Assembly (NCBI GenBank): GCA_964016875.1
Contig: OZ024719.1
Coordinates: 33,714,679-33,778,678 of the forward strand
Source: Fallopia convolvulus
Lineage: Eukaryota > Streptophyta > Magnoliopsida > Caryophyllales > Polygonaceae
Length of the DNA stretch: 64,000 bases
Reading direction: 5' to 3'
Made by a program: the position numbers and the translations under genes. Positions 39,081-50,570 of this stretch are shown one piece after another. Numbering within the stretch: position 1 is the first letter of the stretch; each line of letters begins with the position of its first letter. Below the pieces are notes generated by a model. That model did no database searches. It saw only the letters and a program-made list of their open reading frames with translations, and was not told the origin of the DNA.

Positions 39081-42000
39081 TTCTCCTCCACTTGATCTCG
39101 AATCGTCTCTGATTCGACGTCGGAATCAAAATCTGGCACATAAAGAGATAGATCAGCCACATTAAAAGTTGGATGGACACCATACTCACCAGGCAAGTCA
39201 ACATGATATGCATTAGGGCCGATTCTCCTGATGATACGAAATGGTCCATCTCCTCTCTGATCTAACTTGTTCTTCCTTTGATTTGGGAACCTTTCCTTCC
39301 TTAGATGCACCCAAACAAGATCTCCTTCTTCAAAGATAACCTGTTTCCGACCCTTATCAGCATGGGCCTTGTACTTCATGGATTTCCTCTCCAAGTGCAT
39401 CTTCGTCCTCTCATGTAGCTTCTTCACAAACTCAGCCCTCTTGTTAGCTTCAAAACTCTCTTTTCCCTTGTATGGCTGAGGCGTCATATCCACCGGCGTC
39501 CTCGGATTCAGCCCATAAACAACCTCAAAAGGGGTCATCTTTGTGGCTGAATGGATTGACCTGTTATAAGCAAACTCCACAAAAGGCAACACATCTTCCC
39601 AACGTTTGAGGTTAGCTTTAAGCATAGTTCTAAGTAAAACCCCTAACGTTCGATTAGTAACTTCCGTTTGCCCATCAGTTTGTGGGTGACATGAGGTAGA
39701 AAACAGCAATTTAGTTCCCAATTTAGACCATAGACTTTTCCAAAAATAACTCAAAAATTTAGCATCACGATCTGACACAATAGAACAAGGAATGCCATGC
39801 AATCTAACAATTTCCCTAAAGAACAAATCAGCAATATGCACAGCATCATCAGTCGTGTGACATGGAATAAAGTGAGCCATTTTGGAAAATCTATCTACCA
39901 CTACAAAGATAGAATCTCTACCCTTCCTAGTTCTAGGCAAACCTACAATGAAATCCATAGAAATGTCTTCCCAAGGTGAACTAGGAATGGGTAAAGGCTG
40001 GTACAACCCATGGGGGTGAAGTCTAGACTTAGCTTTAGCACAAACAACACAACTCTTGACAAATCTCAGCACATAATTACTCATTTTAGGCCAATAGTAG
40101 TGTTCTTTTAAACCTTCTAAAGTCTTTTCTAAACCCCTATGTCCTCTTGATTCATGAACCTCTTTAGTTAGAAGCCTACGTATACTAGATGAAGGAATGC
40201 ACAATTTTCCAACTTTAAACAAGTATCCATCATCAATAAAGTAGGTATCTATTTCACCCCTAGACATGCAATTCTTATAGATTTCAGCAAAGTGAGGATC
40301 ACTAGCATATAATTCCCTAATCATTGCAAATCCAAGGATCTTAACATCACATAGGTTCAAGAGTACATACCTCCGAGAAAGGGCGTCAGCTACCACATTC
40401 TCCTTGCCTTTCTTATGTTTAACAACATAAGGAAAGGTCTCCATGAATTCAACCCATCTTGCATGTCGCCTGCTGAGTCTGGATTGGCCTTTCAAGTACT
40501 TCAAGGCCTCATGATCAGAATGGATTACAAACTCTTTAGGCCACAAATAATGAGACCAAGTTTTCAGGACCCTAATTAAAGCATACAACTCTTTATCATA
40601 AGTAGGGTAATTCAACTCAGCCCCACTAAGCTTTTCACTAAAATAAGCAATGGGTTTCTTGTCTTGTAAGAGCACGCCTCCTATGCCATGTCCAGAAGCG
40701 TCCACCTCTATCTCGAATGCCTTGGAGAAGTCAGGGAGTTGAAGCACTGGGGCGTGGCATAATCTGTCCTTCAAAGTGTTGAAGGCGTTCTCTTGTTGCT
40801 CCCTCCATTTAAAGGCCGTATCCTTCTTTGTGAGCTCGTGGAGGGGGGCTGCAATTGTGCTAAAATCACGCACAAATCTCCTGTAGAAGCCAGCCAAGCC
40901 GAGAAATGATCTGACCATTGTTGGTGTAGTCGGCTGGGGCCATTCTTTGATTGCCTTGATCTTGTCTTCATCTACCTTCAATCCACCTTTAGACACAACA
41001 AAACCAAGAAAAATGGTAGACTCGGAGCAAAAAGAACACTTTTTCAAATTAACATAAAGCTTTTCTAACCTTAAAGTGTCCAAAACAGCCCTAAGATGAT
41101 CTACATGTTCTTGCATGATTTTGCTATAGATTAAGATATCATCAAAGTAGACTACAACAAATCTGCCTAAATATTTTCTTAAGACATGGTTCATAAGCCT
41201 CATAAAGGTACTAGGTGCATTAGTTAATCCAAAAGGCATTACTAACCATTCATATAAGCCATACTTAGTTTTAAAGGCAGTTTTCCATTCATCCCCTTCC
41301 CTCATCCTAATTTGATGGTACCCACTTCTTAAATCAATTTTAGAAAAGAAATTAGCACCATGTAATTCATCAAGCATATCATCTAGTCTAGGGATGGGGT
41401 GACGGTACTTAACTGTTATTTGGTTGATCGCTCTACAATCAACACACATTCTCCATGTGCCATCCTTCTTTGGCACCAAAATCACCGGAACCGCGCATGG
41501 GCTGAGAGATTCACGCACATAGCCTTTGTCCATGAGATCTTGCACTTGTCTTTGAAGCTCAGCGGTCTCTTCTGGACTTGCTCTATAGGCTGCACGGTTT
41601 GGTAATGAAGCGCCGGGCACTAAATCGATTTGATGCTCAATGCCTCTAATTGGTGGAAGGCCTTCTGGCAACTCTTCAGGCATCACATCTTCAAACTCCT
41701 GTAATAGATCCTGTAGACACTTTGGAAGATGTGAAATATCTTGACTAATAATAAGTATCTCTTTCCTCATAAGAAGTAAGCAAGAAGAGTTAGGGAAAGA
41801 AATACTAGAATGAGTCACAAGAGAGCGCTTTTCTACACTGCCTTTCAAGCCGATTTTTGGCTCTTTCTGTAGGCGTTCTTTTTCTATATTTGTAGCTCTC
41901 TGAGTCTCTGAATTGCTCCCAAAATTTGAGACAAAACGCTCGAGTGGATTGGGAGATAGCCCAGTTTTCGTCCCAGATGTACTGCTGGAAGTGTTGCTCG

Positions 42001-44236
42001 GCACTTTGGGCGTTTTAGGGACATTTTCTCGGCGTTTTTCGTCCCAAATAGTAGCTCCACCTGTTTTTGATGTTGTCCCAAAATTTGAGCCAGAACGCTC
42101 GGGTGGAGACTGGGAAACGCCGCTTGGCTTTGTCGACGCGTCGGGCGCCGAACGCCGGGCCGCTGCTTTGGCCGTTGAATCAGCCTCTTCTTTCTCTTCC
42201 TTGGCACGCCTAAGTGCCCTAGCTTGATCTCGCCGTACCTGATCCTGTAAGACTTGTTGAGGAGACAAGGGTAGAAGAGAAACTCTCCTCCCATCATAGT
42301 TAAAGGAATAGGTGTTTAACATGCCATCATAAATCACTCTCCTATCAAATAACCATGGTCTTCCTAACAATATATGAGTACATTCCATGTTTACTATATC
42401 ACACATAATGTCATCAACATAAGATTCAATAGCAACACGGACTAAACACTGATGGGTGACAAGATTAGGACCTTCTGAATCATTAATTCCATTGAGACCA
42501 TAACTAGTAGCCCTAGGTTGGGTTTTTAATTGCAAGTGATCAACTACCTTAGCATTAATAATGTTACAGCAGCTACCACTATCAATTATCATGCATAACA
42601 CTTGATTCTTTACTGTACACCTAGTATGAAAAATGTTTTCCCTTTGATCTAGACTAGGTGTTTCTTGTAAAGTAAGAGTACGCATTGTTACCAAAGTTAG
42701 AGGCTGTTCGGTGCAATCTGGTTCAATGGCCTCTACGTCCTCCTCTTCTTGTCCAATACTGTCCTCCTCCACTTGATTTGGAGTTATATCTTCATCACTC
42801 ACATATCCTCCATTGGTGGTGAGAAGCACTTGCTTTAGATTTGGACAATCCTTGGCATAGTGACCTCGTCCTTGACACTTGTAGCACACTAAATCACGTG
42901 TTCTAGGCTGATTTGGAGGTCCATTGGTGGGACGCCTTTGGCCTTGAAAACCTGTTGGTTTAGGTGAGCTAGAAGCTCCCTTTTGCTGCATAGAAGAGTT
43001 AGAAGAATAAGAGTTGGAATTTGAACTAGGATTAGGGCCATACCTTTTTGTAGCATTCCAAGCTTCCTTCTTCTTTCTTTGTTGCTGCTCATAGAGTAGT
43101 TGGGCTGAATGTACTAAGGCATTGAGATCCTTGATTTGTTGAATCTCCAATGTGTCTTGAATGCTTTGATTCAGTCCAGCCATGAATTGGGTCCTTAGAG
43201 ACCGTTGGGAATGATGAATTCCCGCTTTAAAGCTCAGATCCTCTAGCTCATTGAAGTACTCGGTTGGAGACTTGGTGCCTTGTTTGCAAGTTACAACTTT
43301 CAATCTCATGTGCTCGGTATGCTCTTCAGGCACATATTTCTTCCTCATTACAAACTTCAGCTGGCCCCAAGTTTCAATTGGTGGTAAGGCCTTTCTAATT
43401 CGATCCTCCTTCATTCTAAACCACCAATTTCTAGCGGTCCCAATAAAGTGGATGACAACAACAGCAACTTTCTCCCATTCTTCATATCCCATGTGATCTA
43501 GAATGAAGTTTGTAGCTTGTTCCCACTCTAGATACTTCTCCGGGTTAAGCTCTCCATTGAATGGTTCTATCTTGATCTTTATATCACGTTTCCCAATCTG
43601 ATTTACAACTTGGTTAACGTTGTTGTTGTTGTTCGGCCGTTGTACTCCATAGGCTGGTGGGATATCCTCTACAACCTCAGCTTGGTTATAGAAATCATCT
43701 AGGGGAGGATGCCATGGGCGCCTTTCTTCCCCGGGATAACCATACGTCACATCATCAAAAGAGTTGTTGTATTGTTGATATTGTTGATGAGTGGCTTGAG
43801 GATACCGGTTTTGTGGCTGATTATAGAATTGTTGATGAGTAACCGGTGGAGTCCTCGACCCGATGCCTCTTCCTCTACCTCGGCCTGCTGTGGGGGAGTA
43901 GTGAGCCGGGGGATCATTATCTTTGTTGTAGCTAGCAAGCACATCATGTTCGTCATCCACTAGTTGTTGCTTGCCTTTGTCGCTACCCGAGGCTTGATTT
44001 GGGTCACTTGTAAGATCGACTGCAGGGGTGCTCTTGCGACTAGCTTGAGATGAATCAACCAATATTGCAAGTTGTTCCTCTAAATGCTTTAGTTGTGGAG
44101 CCAATGCAGCCGTGGCCAGTTCTACAGCTCGAGCCTGGCCATCGCGCACACCTTCACTAATGGACAACCTAATGAAGTCGATTGCCTCCTTAGTGAGACT
44201 CAATTCAGTTGGGTTAGGTTCTGATGGAATCACCAT
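38870..44236 (-). CDS. B2 gag-pol polyprotein, intact
   Basis: 1788 codons from the ATG at 44236 (MVIPSEPNPTEL); a TTG six codons upstream is not used as the start. Approximate residue positions are: gag core 220-380; CCHC knuckle CYKCQGRGHYAKDC near 450; protease DSGS near 548; reverse transcriptase 870-1080 with YFDDILIYS near 1027; RNase H 1150-1280; integrase HHCC 1358-1394; DDE core 1430-1520; GPF near 1660; and GPITRSRAKKIAQG near 1745. All catalytic residues that can be checked by eye are present. The residues from about 1719 on are encoded in the 3' LTR. This is the only uninterrupted family B frame in the window and could supply proteins to defective relatives. The 5' LTR is truncated upstream of R, and whether its promoter still works cannot be told. 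Confidence 0.95.
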   Translation of the reverse strand: MVIPSEPNPTELSLTKEAIDFIRLSISEGVRDGQARAVELATAALAPQLKHLEEQLAILVDSSQASRKSTPAVDLTSDPNQASGSDKGKQQLVDDEHDVLASYNKDNDPPAHYSPTAGRGRGRGIGSRTPPVTHQQFYNQPQNRYPQATHQQYQQYNNSFDDVTYGYPGEERRPWHPPLDDFYNQAEVVEDIPPAYGVQRPNNNNNVNQVVNQIGKRDIKIKIEPFNGELNPEKYLEWEQATNFILDHMGYEEWEKVAVVVIHFIGTARNWWFRMKEDRIRKALPPIETWGQLKFVMRKKYVPEEHTEHMRLKVVTCKQGTKSPTEYFNELEDLSFKAGIHHSQRSLRTQFMAGLNQSIQDTLEIQQIKDLNALVHSAQLLYEQQQRKKKEAWNATKRYGPNPSSNSNSYSSNSSMQQKGASSSPKPTGFQGQRRPTNGPPNQPRTRDLVCYKCQGRGHYAKDCPNLKQVLLTTNGGYVSDEDITPNQVEEDSIGQEEEDVEAIEPDCTEQPLTLVTMRTLTLQETPSLDQRENIFHTRCTVKNQVLCMIIDSGSCCNIINAKVVDHLQLKTQPRATSYGLNGINDSEGPNLVTHQCLVRVAIESYVDDIMCDIVNMECTHILLGRPWLFDRRVIYDGMLNTYSFNYDGRRVSLLPLSPQQVLQDQVRRDQARALRRAKEEKEEADSTAKAAARRSAPDASTKPSGVSQSPPERSGSNFGTTSKTGGATIWDEKRRENVPKTPKVPSNTSSSTSGTKTGLSPNPLERFVSNFGSNSETQRATNIEKERLQKEPKIGLKGSVEKRSLVTHSSISFPNSSCLLLMRKEILIISQDISHLPKCLQDLLQEFEDVMPEELPEGLPPIRGIEHQIDLVPGASLPNRAAYRASPEETAELQRQVQDLMDKGYVRESLSPCAVPVILVPKKDGTWRMCVDCRAINQITVKYRHPIPRLDDMLDELHGANFFSKIDLRSGYHQIRMREGDEWKTAFKTKYGLYEWLVMPFGLTNAPSTFMRLMNHVLRKYLGRFVVVYFDDILIYSKIMQEHVDHLRAVLDTLRLEKLYVNLKKCSFCSESTIFLGFVVSKGGLKVDEDKIKAIKEWPQPTTPTMVRSFLGLAGFYRRFVRDFSTIAAPLHELTKKDTAFKWREQQENAFNTLKDRLCHAPVLQLPDFSKAFEIEVDASGHGIGGVLLQDKKPIAYFSEKLSGAELNYPTYDKELYALIRVLKTWSHYLWPKEFVIHSDHEALKYLKGQSRLSRRHARWVEFMETFPYVVKHKKGKENVVADALSRRYVLLNLCDVKILGFAMIRELYASDPHFAEIYKNCMSRGEIDTYFIDDGYLFKVGKLCIPSSSIRRLLTKEVHESRGHRGLEKTLEGLKEHYYWPKMSNYVLRFVKSCVVCAKAKSRLHPHGLYQPLPIPSSPWEDISMDFIVGLPRTRKGRDSIFVVVDRFSKMAHFIPCHTTDDAVHIADLFFREIVRLHGIPCSIVSDRDAKFLSYFWKSLWSKLGTKLLFSTSCHPQTDGQTEVTNRTLGVLLRTMLKANLKRWEDVLPFVEFAYNRSIHSATKMTPFEVVYGLNPRTPVDMTPQPYKGKESFEANKRAEFVKKLHERTKMHLERKSMKYKAHADKGRKQVIFEEGDLVWVHLRKERFPNQRKNKLDQRGDGPFRIIRRIGPNAYHVDLPGEYGVHPTFNVADLSLYVPDFDSDVESETIRDQVEENDAVKPAMSQTDVDELIRVPSDGPITRSRAKKIAQGTTAILVRLAAVIEEPSKAKWVLCIRHQLRPDSMD

Positions 44237-45589
44237 TGTTCCTGAAACAAGCAAGAAGGTAGAGAGAGTAGTGTGTTCTAAAGTAAATCACAACAAGCAA
44301 TACCACACCTTGATCAAGCCAAAACTTGCCTCAAAGCAATCCAATCAACTTAATTCAGTTTTTGGGCTGTTTTGAGGGAGTAAAATGGTAGATATAGTGT
44401 AGGTATGGAATACTAATGATATTTAAAGGAAATATGCAGCTTAAGCAAATGGCAAATATGCAATAAGACAAGCAATGCAAATAATCCCTCTATGAGCTCT
44501 AAAACACATGCAATCTCTCAATTGACTCTATGCAAGTTAATAAAGCCAAAATTCAGCATGCAAGGACAGAAAATATGGTAGGCTTAGTGACTTTTATTTC
44601 GTCACTCTTTTTCTTCAAAGTGATTTCTACTTAGCTATCTTTTTAAGCAAGCAGTCACTAGGGTTGAAAGTGGCTTAAAACTAGCTGGGGTAGATCACTT
44701 TTCTTTTCTGTTTTTTTTTTTTTTTTTTGATTTTATGCACAAACTACTCTTGTGCTATAATGAAGAAACAAGCAAAGCAAAGCAACAATGCAAAGGACGA
44801 AATTAAAAGGTATACACGAACTGATTTTTTTTTTTTAACTAAGTGACTTTTGCTACCAATGAAACCAACTAGAAGCCAAATTAACAAGAGAAGAAGGGAT
44901 AGGTCGAATTTGATGGGATGCAATGACAGAAATTAGCAAATATCAAACAAGCAATATGAATCTCTATTGATCATGCAACATGAAATAAAAACTCATAAAA
45001 ATAGTAGGAAGACAATTGCTACTCTTAATTGCAACAAAACTCAACCAATTCAACCAAAAGCATGCAACAAATCCCTTAAAATCTCCTAGATGGGTTATTA
45101 CTTGGAGGGCAAGCAACAACAAGGAATTAGGGTTTGGTGATCTCGGCTGAAGGCTAGGGTTAGGGTTTGCGGATTTGGATCTAGGATTTGAGGGATTGGT
45201 AGGGTTCGAACTAGGGTTTGCGAGAATTAGGGTTACCTAGGGTTTCTCGCAACTAGGGTTAGGGTTTGGGTTTGGACTGCCGCCAGATTAGGGTTAGGGT
45301 TAGGGTGGGCGAACTAGGGTTAGGCTAGTCCGAATTGGATGGGGGTTGTGTGGTTAGGCTCGGCTGGTGGTGAGTGGTGGTGCGGTCCAGACGAGCGACA
45401 CCAGTTTGGTGTGGTGGTGGTGGTTCGTGGTGGTTGGGTGGCGGAAATATGGTGGTGGTGGTGAAAAATTCAATCTTTTGGTCTCAAAAATTCTAACTTT
45501 AGGTAAAGGTGGGATTTTTGGGATCAAAAACTGAATCAAATCAATTAGAAAGCAAATTAAGGAAAGAAACAATTACTTGGCGAGACGCT
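44237..45589 (-). other. B2 leader with telo-box cluster
   Basis: About 1.35 kb. Holds the splice-acceptor-like TTGCTTGTTTCAG next to the ATG, long T runs (44711-44729 and 44825-44838 on the plus strand), and a TTAGGGTTAGGG-type cluster at about 45125-45330. The segment 44562-44858 is absent from B1 but partly present in B3. Confidence 0.65.
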
Positions 45590-45603
45590 GGATTATGATA
45601 CCA
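45590..45603 (-). promoter_or_regulatory. B2 primer binding site
   Basis: TGGTATCATAATCC on the element strand, two bases from the LTR. Same as in B3 (56532-56545); mismatched to the tRNA-Met complement at three of the last six positions. Confidence 0.78.
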
Positions 45604-45605
45604 CT

Positions 45606-46529
45606 TGATACGTGATTGCCCCGGAATCCTCCGTAGAAACCTCGTATATGACCCACACAAGTCCCGATCTTGCCTAGTAATCCTTGATTCAACCTGAATT
45701 TGCATTCAACATGAGAAATCGTGCACAACAAGTAACTAAACTGATCTGAAACTGAATGAATGGAGATCGAACAGAATTATAGTAAATCAACTTGATAGTT
45801 CACTCGGATTGGCTCTAACGCTAAATCCGAATGATAAACTAGTTTGATCTTTAACAATCAAGACTAGAACAATCTTATTGATGAAATATAACTCAGATTC
45901 GAACAAGAGAGAGAGAATTCGGCTATTTGATGATGATGATCTCGAGATTGCAATGCACACAAACACAATTGTATTTTTGAGCCCAAGGACTAGATAAACC
46001 TTTCTTAGGGTTTATCTAATCTCAAGCTGATTTTATTGAATGAAATAACAAGAGTATAAATAGAGAATACAAAAGCTATTACTTGGGGAGCAAGGGAGGA
46101 AGGCTGGCCGGCCCTAGAAGGGGAGAGGGAGTCTCCTTTGCTTGCTTCCCAAGATATAATAATATCTAATTAAATCTAACTAGATTCCCTTAAATAAATA
46201 AATCATAGCTGAATTATTTATTTAAGGAAATAATCCTAACAACTTAAAATATCTCTAACAAACTAAAAATATCTCTAACAACCAGGATAGAGAAAATATC
46301 TCTAACAACCAGGAGAGAGAAAATATCTCTAACAACCAGGAGAGAGAAAATCAACCAACTAACATAAGCCTATTGGCTGATTTCTCTACATTATTTAATT
46401 AAGTTCACACGCCTATAATAAAATAAATAGATAGATATTTTCTCCATTTAGAATGGTCAAGTCAAAGGGTTGACTTTGACCCATATACCAATTTATCTCA
46501 CCCGGTCACTTACTAAATTCAGCCCTAAA
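45606..46529 (-). repeat. B2 5' LTR (outer end deleted)
   Basis: Starts TGATACGTG next to the primer binding site and is colinear with 37887-38810. It stops at CAGCCCTAAAG, so the part carrying the coding tail and the TG terminus is lost. A TATA-like GTATAAATA (plus strand) lies at 46054-46062. Confidence 0.9.
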
Positions 46530-49414
46530 GAAAGACACATTTGACCGAACAACCGTTTAGGGCATTTTCGGGGAGGGTGTCAATTTGATGCTGAATGGAA
46601 CGAAAATTTTCGTACCAGAACTTTTGCAAGTTTTTTCCATTTTTTCGCTTCGATGCGCTTGCAAGGGCCAAAGAAAAACATTTTGTAAAGACACATTCGG
46701 TCGTACAACCGATTAGGGCATTTTCTGGGAGGGTGTCAATTTGGGACAGAATGGTACGAAGATTTTCGTACCAAAACTTTTGCGAGTTTTGCGAGTTTTT
46801 TCTACCGAACAACCGTTTAGGGCACTTACGGGGAGGGTTTCAATTTGAGGCTGTATGGTACGAAGATTTCGTACCGGAACTTTTGCGAGTTTTTTCTATT
46901 TAATTTGTCTTGGATGGGCTACCATGGGCCTAACAAAAACATTTCGTAAAAACACATTCGACCGAACAACCATTTCGGGCATTTTCGGGGAGGGTGTCAA
47001 TTTGAGGCTGAATGGTACGAAGATTTTCATACCAGAACTTTTGCGAGTTTTGTCCATTTTTGGCTTGGATGGGCTAGCATGGGCCAAAGAAAACATTTGT
47101 ACTGACACATTCGACCGTACATCCGTTTAGGGTATTTTCGGGGAGGGTGTCAATTTGAGGCTTAATGATACGAAGATTTTCGTACCAGAACTTTTGCGAG
47201 TTTTTTCTATTTTTTTGTCTTGGATGGGCTACCATGTGACTAACAAAAACATTTCGTAAAGACACATTCACCGAACAACCGTTTAGGGCATTTTCGGGGA
47301 GGGTGTCAATTTGATGCTGAATGGAACGAAAATTTTCGTACCAGAAATTTTGCGAGTTTTTTCCATTTTTTCGCTTCGATGCGCTTGCAAGGGCCAAAGA
47401 AAAACATTTTGTAAAGACACATTCGGTCGTAAAACCGATTAGGGCATTTTCCGGGAGGGTGTCAATTTGGGACAAAATGGTACGAAGATTTTCGTACCAA
47501 AACTTTTGCGAGTTTTTTCCAATTTTTTGGCTTTCATGGGCTAGCATGGGCCAAAGAAAACATTTTGTACTGACACATTCAACCGTACATCCGTTTAGGG
47601 TATTTTCGGGGAGGGTGTCAATTTGAGGCTGAATGGTACAAAGATTTTCGTACCATAATGTTTGCGAATTTTTTCTATTTTTTTGCCTTAAATGGGCTAC
47701 CATGGGCCTAAAAAAAACATTTCGTAAAGACACATTCGACCGAACAACCGTTTAGGGCATTTTCGGGGAGGGTGTCAATTTGATGCTGAATGGAACGAAA
47801 ATTTTCATACCAGAACTTTTGCGAGTTTTTTCCATTTTTTCGCTTCATTGCGCTTGCAAGGGCCAAAGTAAAACATTTTTGAAAGACACATTCGGTCGTA
47901 CAACCGATTAGGGCATTTTCCGGGAGGGTGTCAATTTGGGACAGAATGGTATGAAGATTTTCGTACCACAACTTTTGCGAGTTTTTTCCAATTTTTTGGC
48001 TTTGATGAGCTAGCATGGGCCAAAGAAAACATTTTGTACTGACACATTCGACCGTACATCCGTTTAGGGTATTTTCGGGGAGGGTGTCAATTTGAGGCTG
48101 AATGGTACAAAGATTTTCGTACCATAATGTTTGCGAATTTTTTCTATTTTTTTGCCTTGGATGGGCTACCATGTGACTAACAAAAACATTTCGTAAAGAC
48201 ACAATCGACCGAACAACCGTTTAGGGCATTTTCGGAGAGGGTGTGAATTCGAGGCTGAATGGTACGAAGATTTTCGAACCAGAACTTTTGCGAGTTTTTT
48301 TCCATTTTTTCGCTTGGATGGGATAGCATGGGCCAAAGAAAAACATTTTGTAAAGACACATTCGACTGTACAACCGTTTAGGGCATTTTCGGGAAAGGTG
48401 TCAATTTGAGGCTGAATGGTACGTAGATTTTCGTAACAAAACTTTTGCGAGTTTTTTCCAAATTTTTGGCTTGGATGGGCTAGCATGGGCCAAAGAAAAA
48501 CATTTTGTACAGACACATTCGACCGTACATCCGTTTAAGGCATTCTCGGGGAGGGTGTCAATTAGAGGTTGAATGGTACGATGATTTTCGTACCAGAACT
48601 TTTTCGAGTTTTTTCAAATTTTTTTGGCTTGGATAGGCTAGTATGGGCCAAAAAAACATTTTGTATAGACACATTCGACCGTACATCCGTTTAGGGCATT
48701 CTCGGGGAGGGTGTCAATTAGAGGTTGAATGGTACGATGATTTTCGTACCAGAACTTTTTCGAGTTTTTTCAAATTTTTTTGGCTTGGATAGGCTAGTAT
48801 GGGCCAAAAAAACATTTTGTATAGACACATTCGACCGTACATCCGTTTAGGGCATTTGAGGGTGTCAATTTGAGGCTGAATGGTACGAAGATTTTCGTAT
48901 CAGAACGTTGGCGATTTTTTTCTAATTCTTTGACTTGGATGGGCACGAATGGGCCAAAGAAAAACATTTTGTACAGACTCATTCGACCGTACAACCGTTT
49001 TGGGCATTTTCCGAGAGGGTGTCAACTTGAGGCTGAATGGTACGAAGATTTTCGTACCAGAACTTTTGCGAGTTTTTTACAGTTTTTTGGCTTCGATGGG
49101 CTAGCATGGGCCAAACAAAAACATTTTTTAAAGACATATTCGACCGTACAACCGTTTAGGGCATTTTCTAGGAAGGTGTCATTTTGAGGCTGAATGGTAC
49201 GAAGATTTTCGTACCAAAACTTTTGCGCGTTTTTTCCAATTTTTTGGCTTGGATGGGCTAGCATGTACCAAAGAAAACATTTTGTACAGACACATTCGAC
49301 CGTACATCCGTTTAGGGCATTTTCGGGGAGGGTGTCAATTTGAGGCTGAATGGTACGAAGATTTTCGTACCAGAACTTTTGCTAGTTTTTTCCATTTTTT
49401 TCTTGGATGGGCTA
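46530..49414 (+). repeat. Satellite array S2, about 156-bp monomer
   Basis: About 18 head-to-tail monomers. A typical monomer has GACACATTCGACCGTACA, CCGTTTAGGGCATTTTCGGG, GAGGGTGTCAATTTGAGGC, TGAATGGTACGAAGATTTTC, CAGAACTTTTGCGAG and GATGGGCTAGCATGGGCC. Each has the dyad GGTACGAA-GATT-TTCGTACC, with mutations in some. Because 156 is divisible by 3, open frames of up to 219 codons run across monomers without coding meaning. One monomer is duplicated almost exactly (48541-48696 and 48697-48852). Confidence 0.95.
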
Positions 49415-49419
49415 CTATG

Positions 49420-50570
49420 TGATACGTGATCGCCTCGGATTACTCCTCAGAAACCTCGTATTTGACCACACAGGAACCCGATCTTGCCAGCAAATCAATT
49501 CAATCCTACAAAAGCTTTCAACTTTAGAACTCCTTGTGATGCAAGTAACAAACAGATTTGAATAATGGTGAACTGAATGAATCGAAATTGATAGGATAAT
49601 TCAAATAGATAGTTCAATTGAATTGGCTCTAACGCTAAATTCAATTGATGAACTAGGATCGATCTTTAACAATCAACCTAGAACTAGACTATATGAATAA
49701 CACAATCTGAATTCCGAAATTAAGAACAAGAGAGAGAAATTTCGGCTGCTATGATGATGATGATCTCGAGATTGTAATCACACGAACACATTTGTAATTT
49801 TTGAGCCCAAGGACTAGATAAACCTTTCTTAGGGTTTATCTAATCTCAAGCTGTTTTTTTATTAATGAAACTGAAAAGTATTTATAGAGAATACAAAAGC
49901 TAATCCTTGGGGAGCAAGCAATGGGGTGTGGCCGGCCCTAGGAGAGAGGAATTAGCCTCCTTATCTTGCTTCCCAAGATATAATAATATCTAATTAAATC
50001 TAACTAGGTTACCTTAAATAAATAAATCATAGCTGAATTATTTATTTAAGGAAATAATCCTAACAAGCTTAAAATATCTCTAACAAACTAAAAATATCTC
50101 TAACAACCAGGAGAGAGAAGATCAACCAACTAACATAAGCCTATTGGCTGATTTCTCTACATTATTAAAATAAATAGAAATTGTTCATAATAAAATAAAT
50201 AAGATATTTTCTTCAATTTAGAATGGTCAAGTCAAAGGGTTGACTTTGACCCATATACCAATTCATCTCACCCGGTCACTTACTAAATTCAGCCCTAAAG
50301 TGAGACAAACTAATATATGTTTCTAAATAAAGAACTAGTGCATTTCGGCCCTCATATTATCAATCCATGGAATCCGGGCTTAATTGATGTCGAATGCACG
50401 AGACCCACTTCGCCTTGCTAGGCTCTTCAATAACCGCTGCCAATCGAACCAAGATCGTTGTTGTGCCTTGAGTAATCTTCTTAGCTCGACTTCTTGTGAT
50501 TGGTCCGTCAGAAGGCACTCGAATCAACTCATCGACGTCGGTTTGAGACATGACAGGCTTCACTGCATCA
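49420..50570 (-). repeat. B3 3' LTR
   Basis: TGATACGTGATCGCC...CACTGCATCA on the plus strand. Differs from the 5' LTR at positions that include the coding tail (VKPVMSQ against KPAMSQ). Followed by the polypurine tract at 50571-50583. Confidence 0.93.

Larger units (their letters stand above)
37887..46529 (-). mobile_element. Ty3/gypsy LTR retrotransposon B2 (CRM-like), intact coding region
   Basis: Minus-strand element with 3' LTR 37887-39080 (1194 bp), polypurine tract, intact polyprotein, leader, primer binding site and a 5' LTR whose outer ~270 bp are missing (45606-46529). The shared 924 bp of the LTRs differ by one 1-bp indel seen by eye (AACGCAAATCC against AACGCTAAATCC), so it is the youngest copy here. 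The 5' LTR breaks at CCCTAAAG, where satellite sequence starts; no target duplication is therefore visible. Its LTR version differs from B1 and B3 in the R/U5 half. Confidence 0.93.

Noticed and set aside
47074..47733. Open frame of 219 codons, and many others, in the satellite on both strands
   Set aside because: The monomer is about 156 bp (52 codons), so a frame without stops in one monomer stays open across several. The same text repeats in each monomer and shows no protein-like features.
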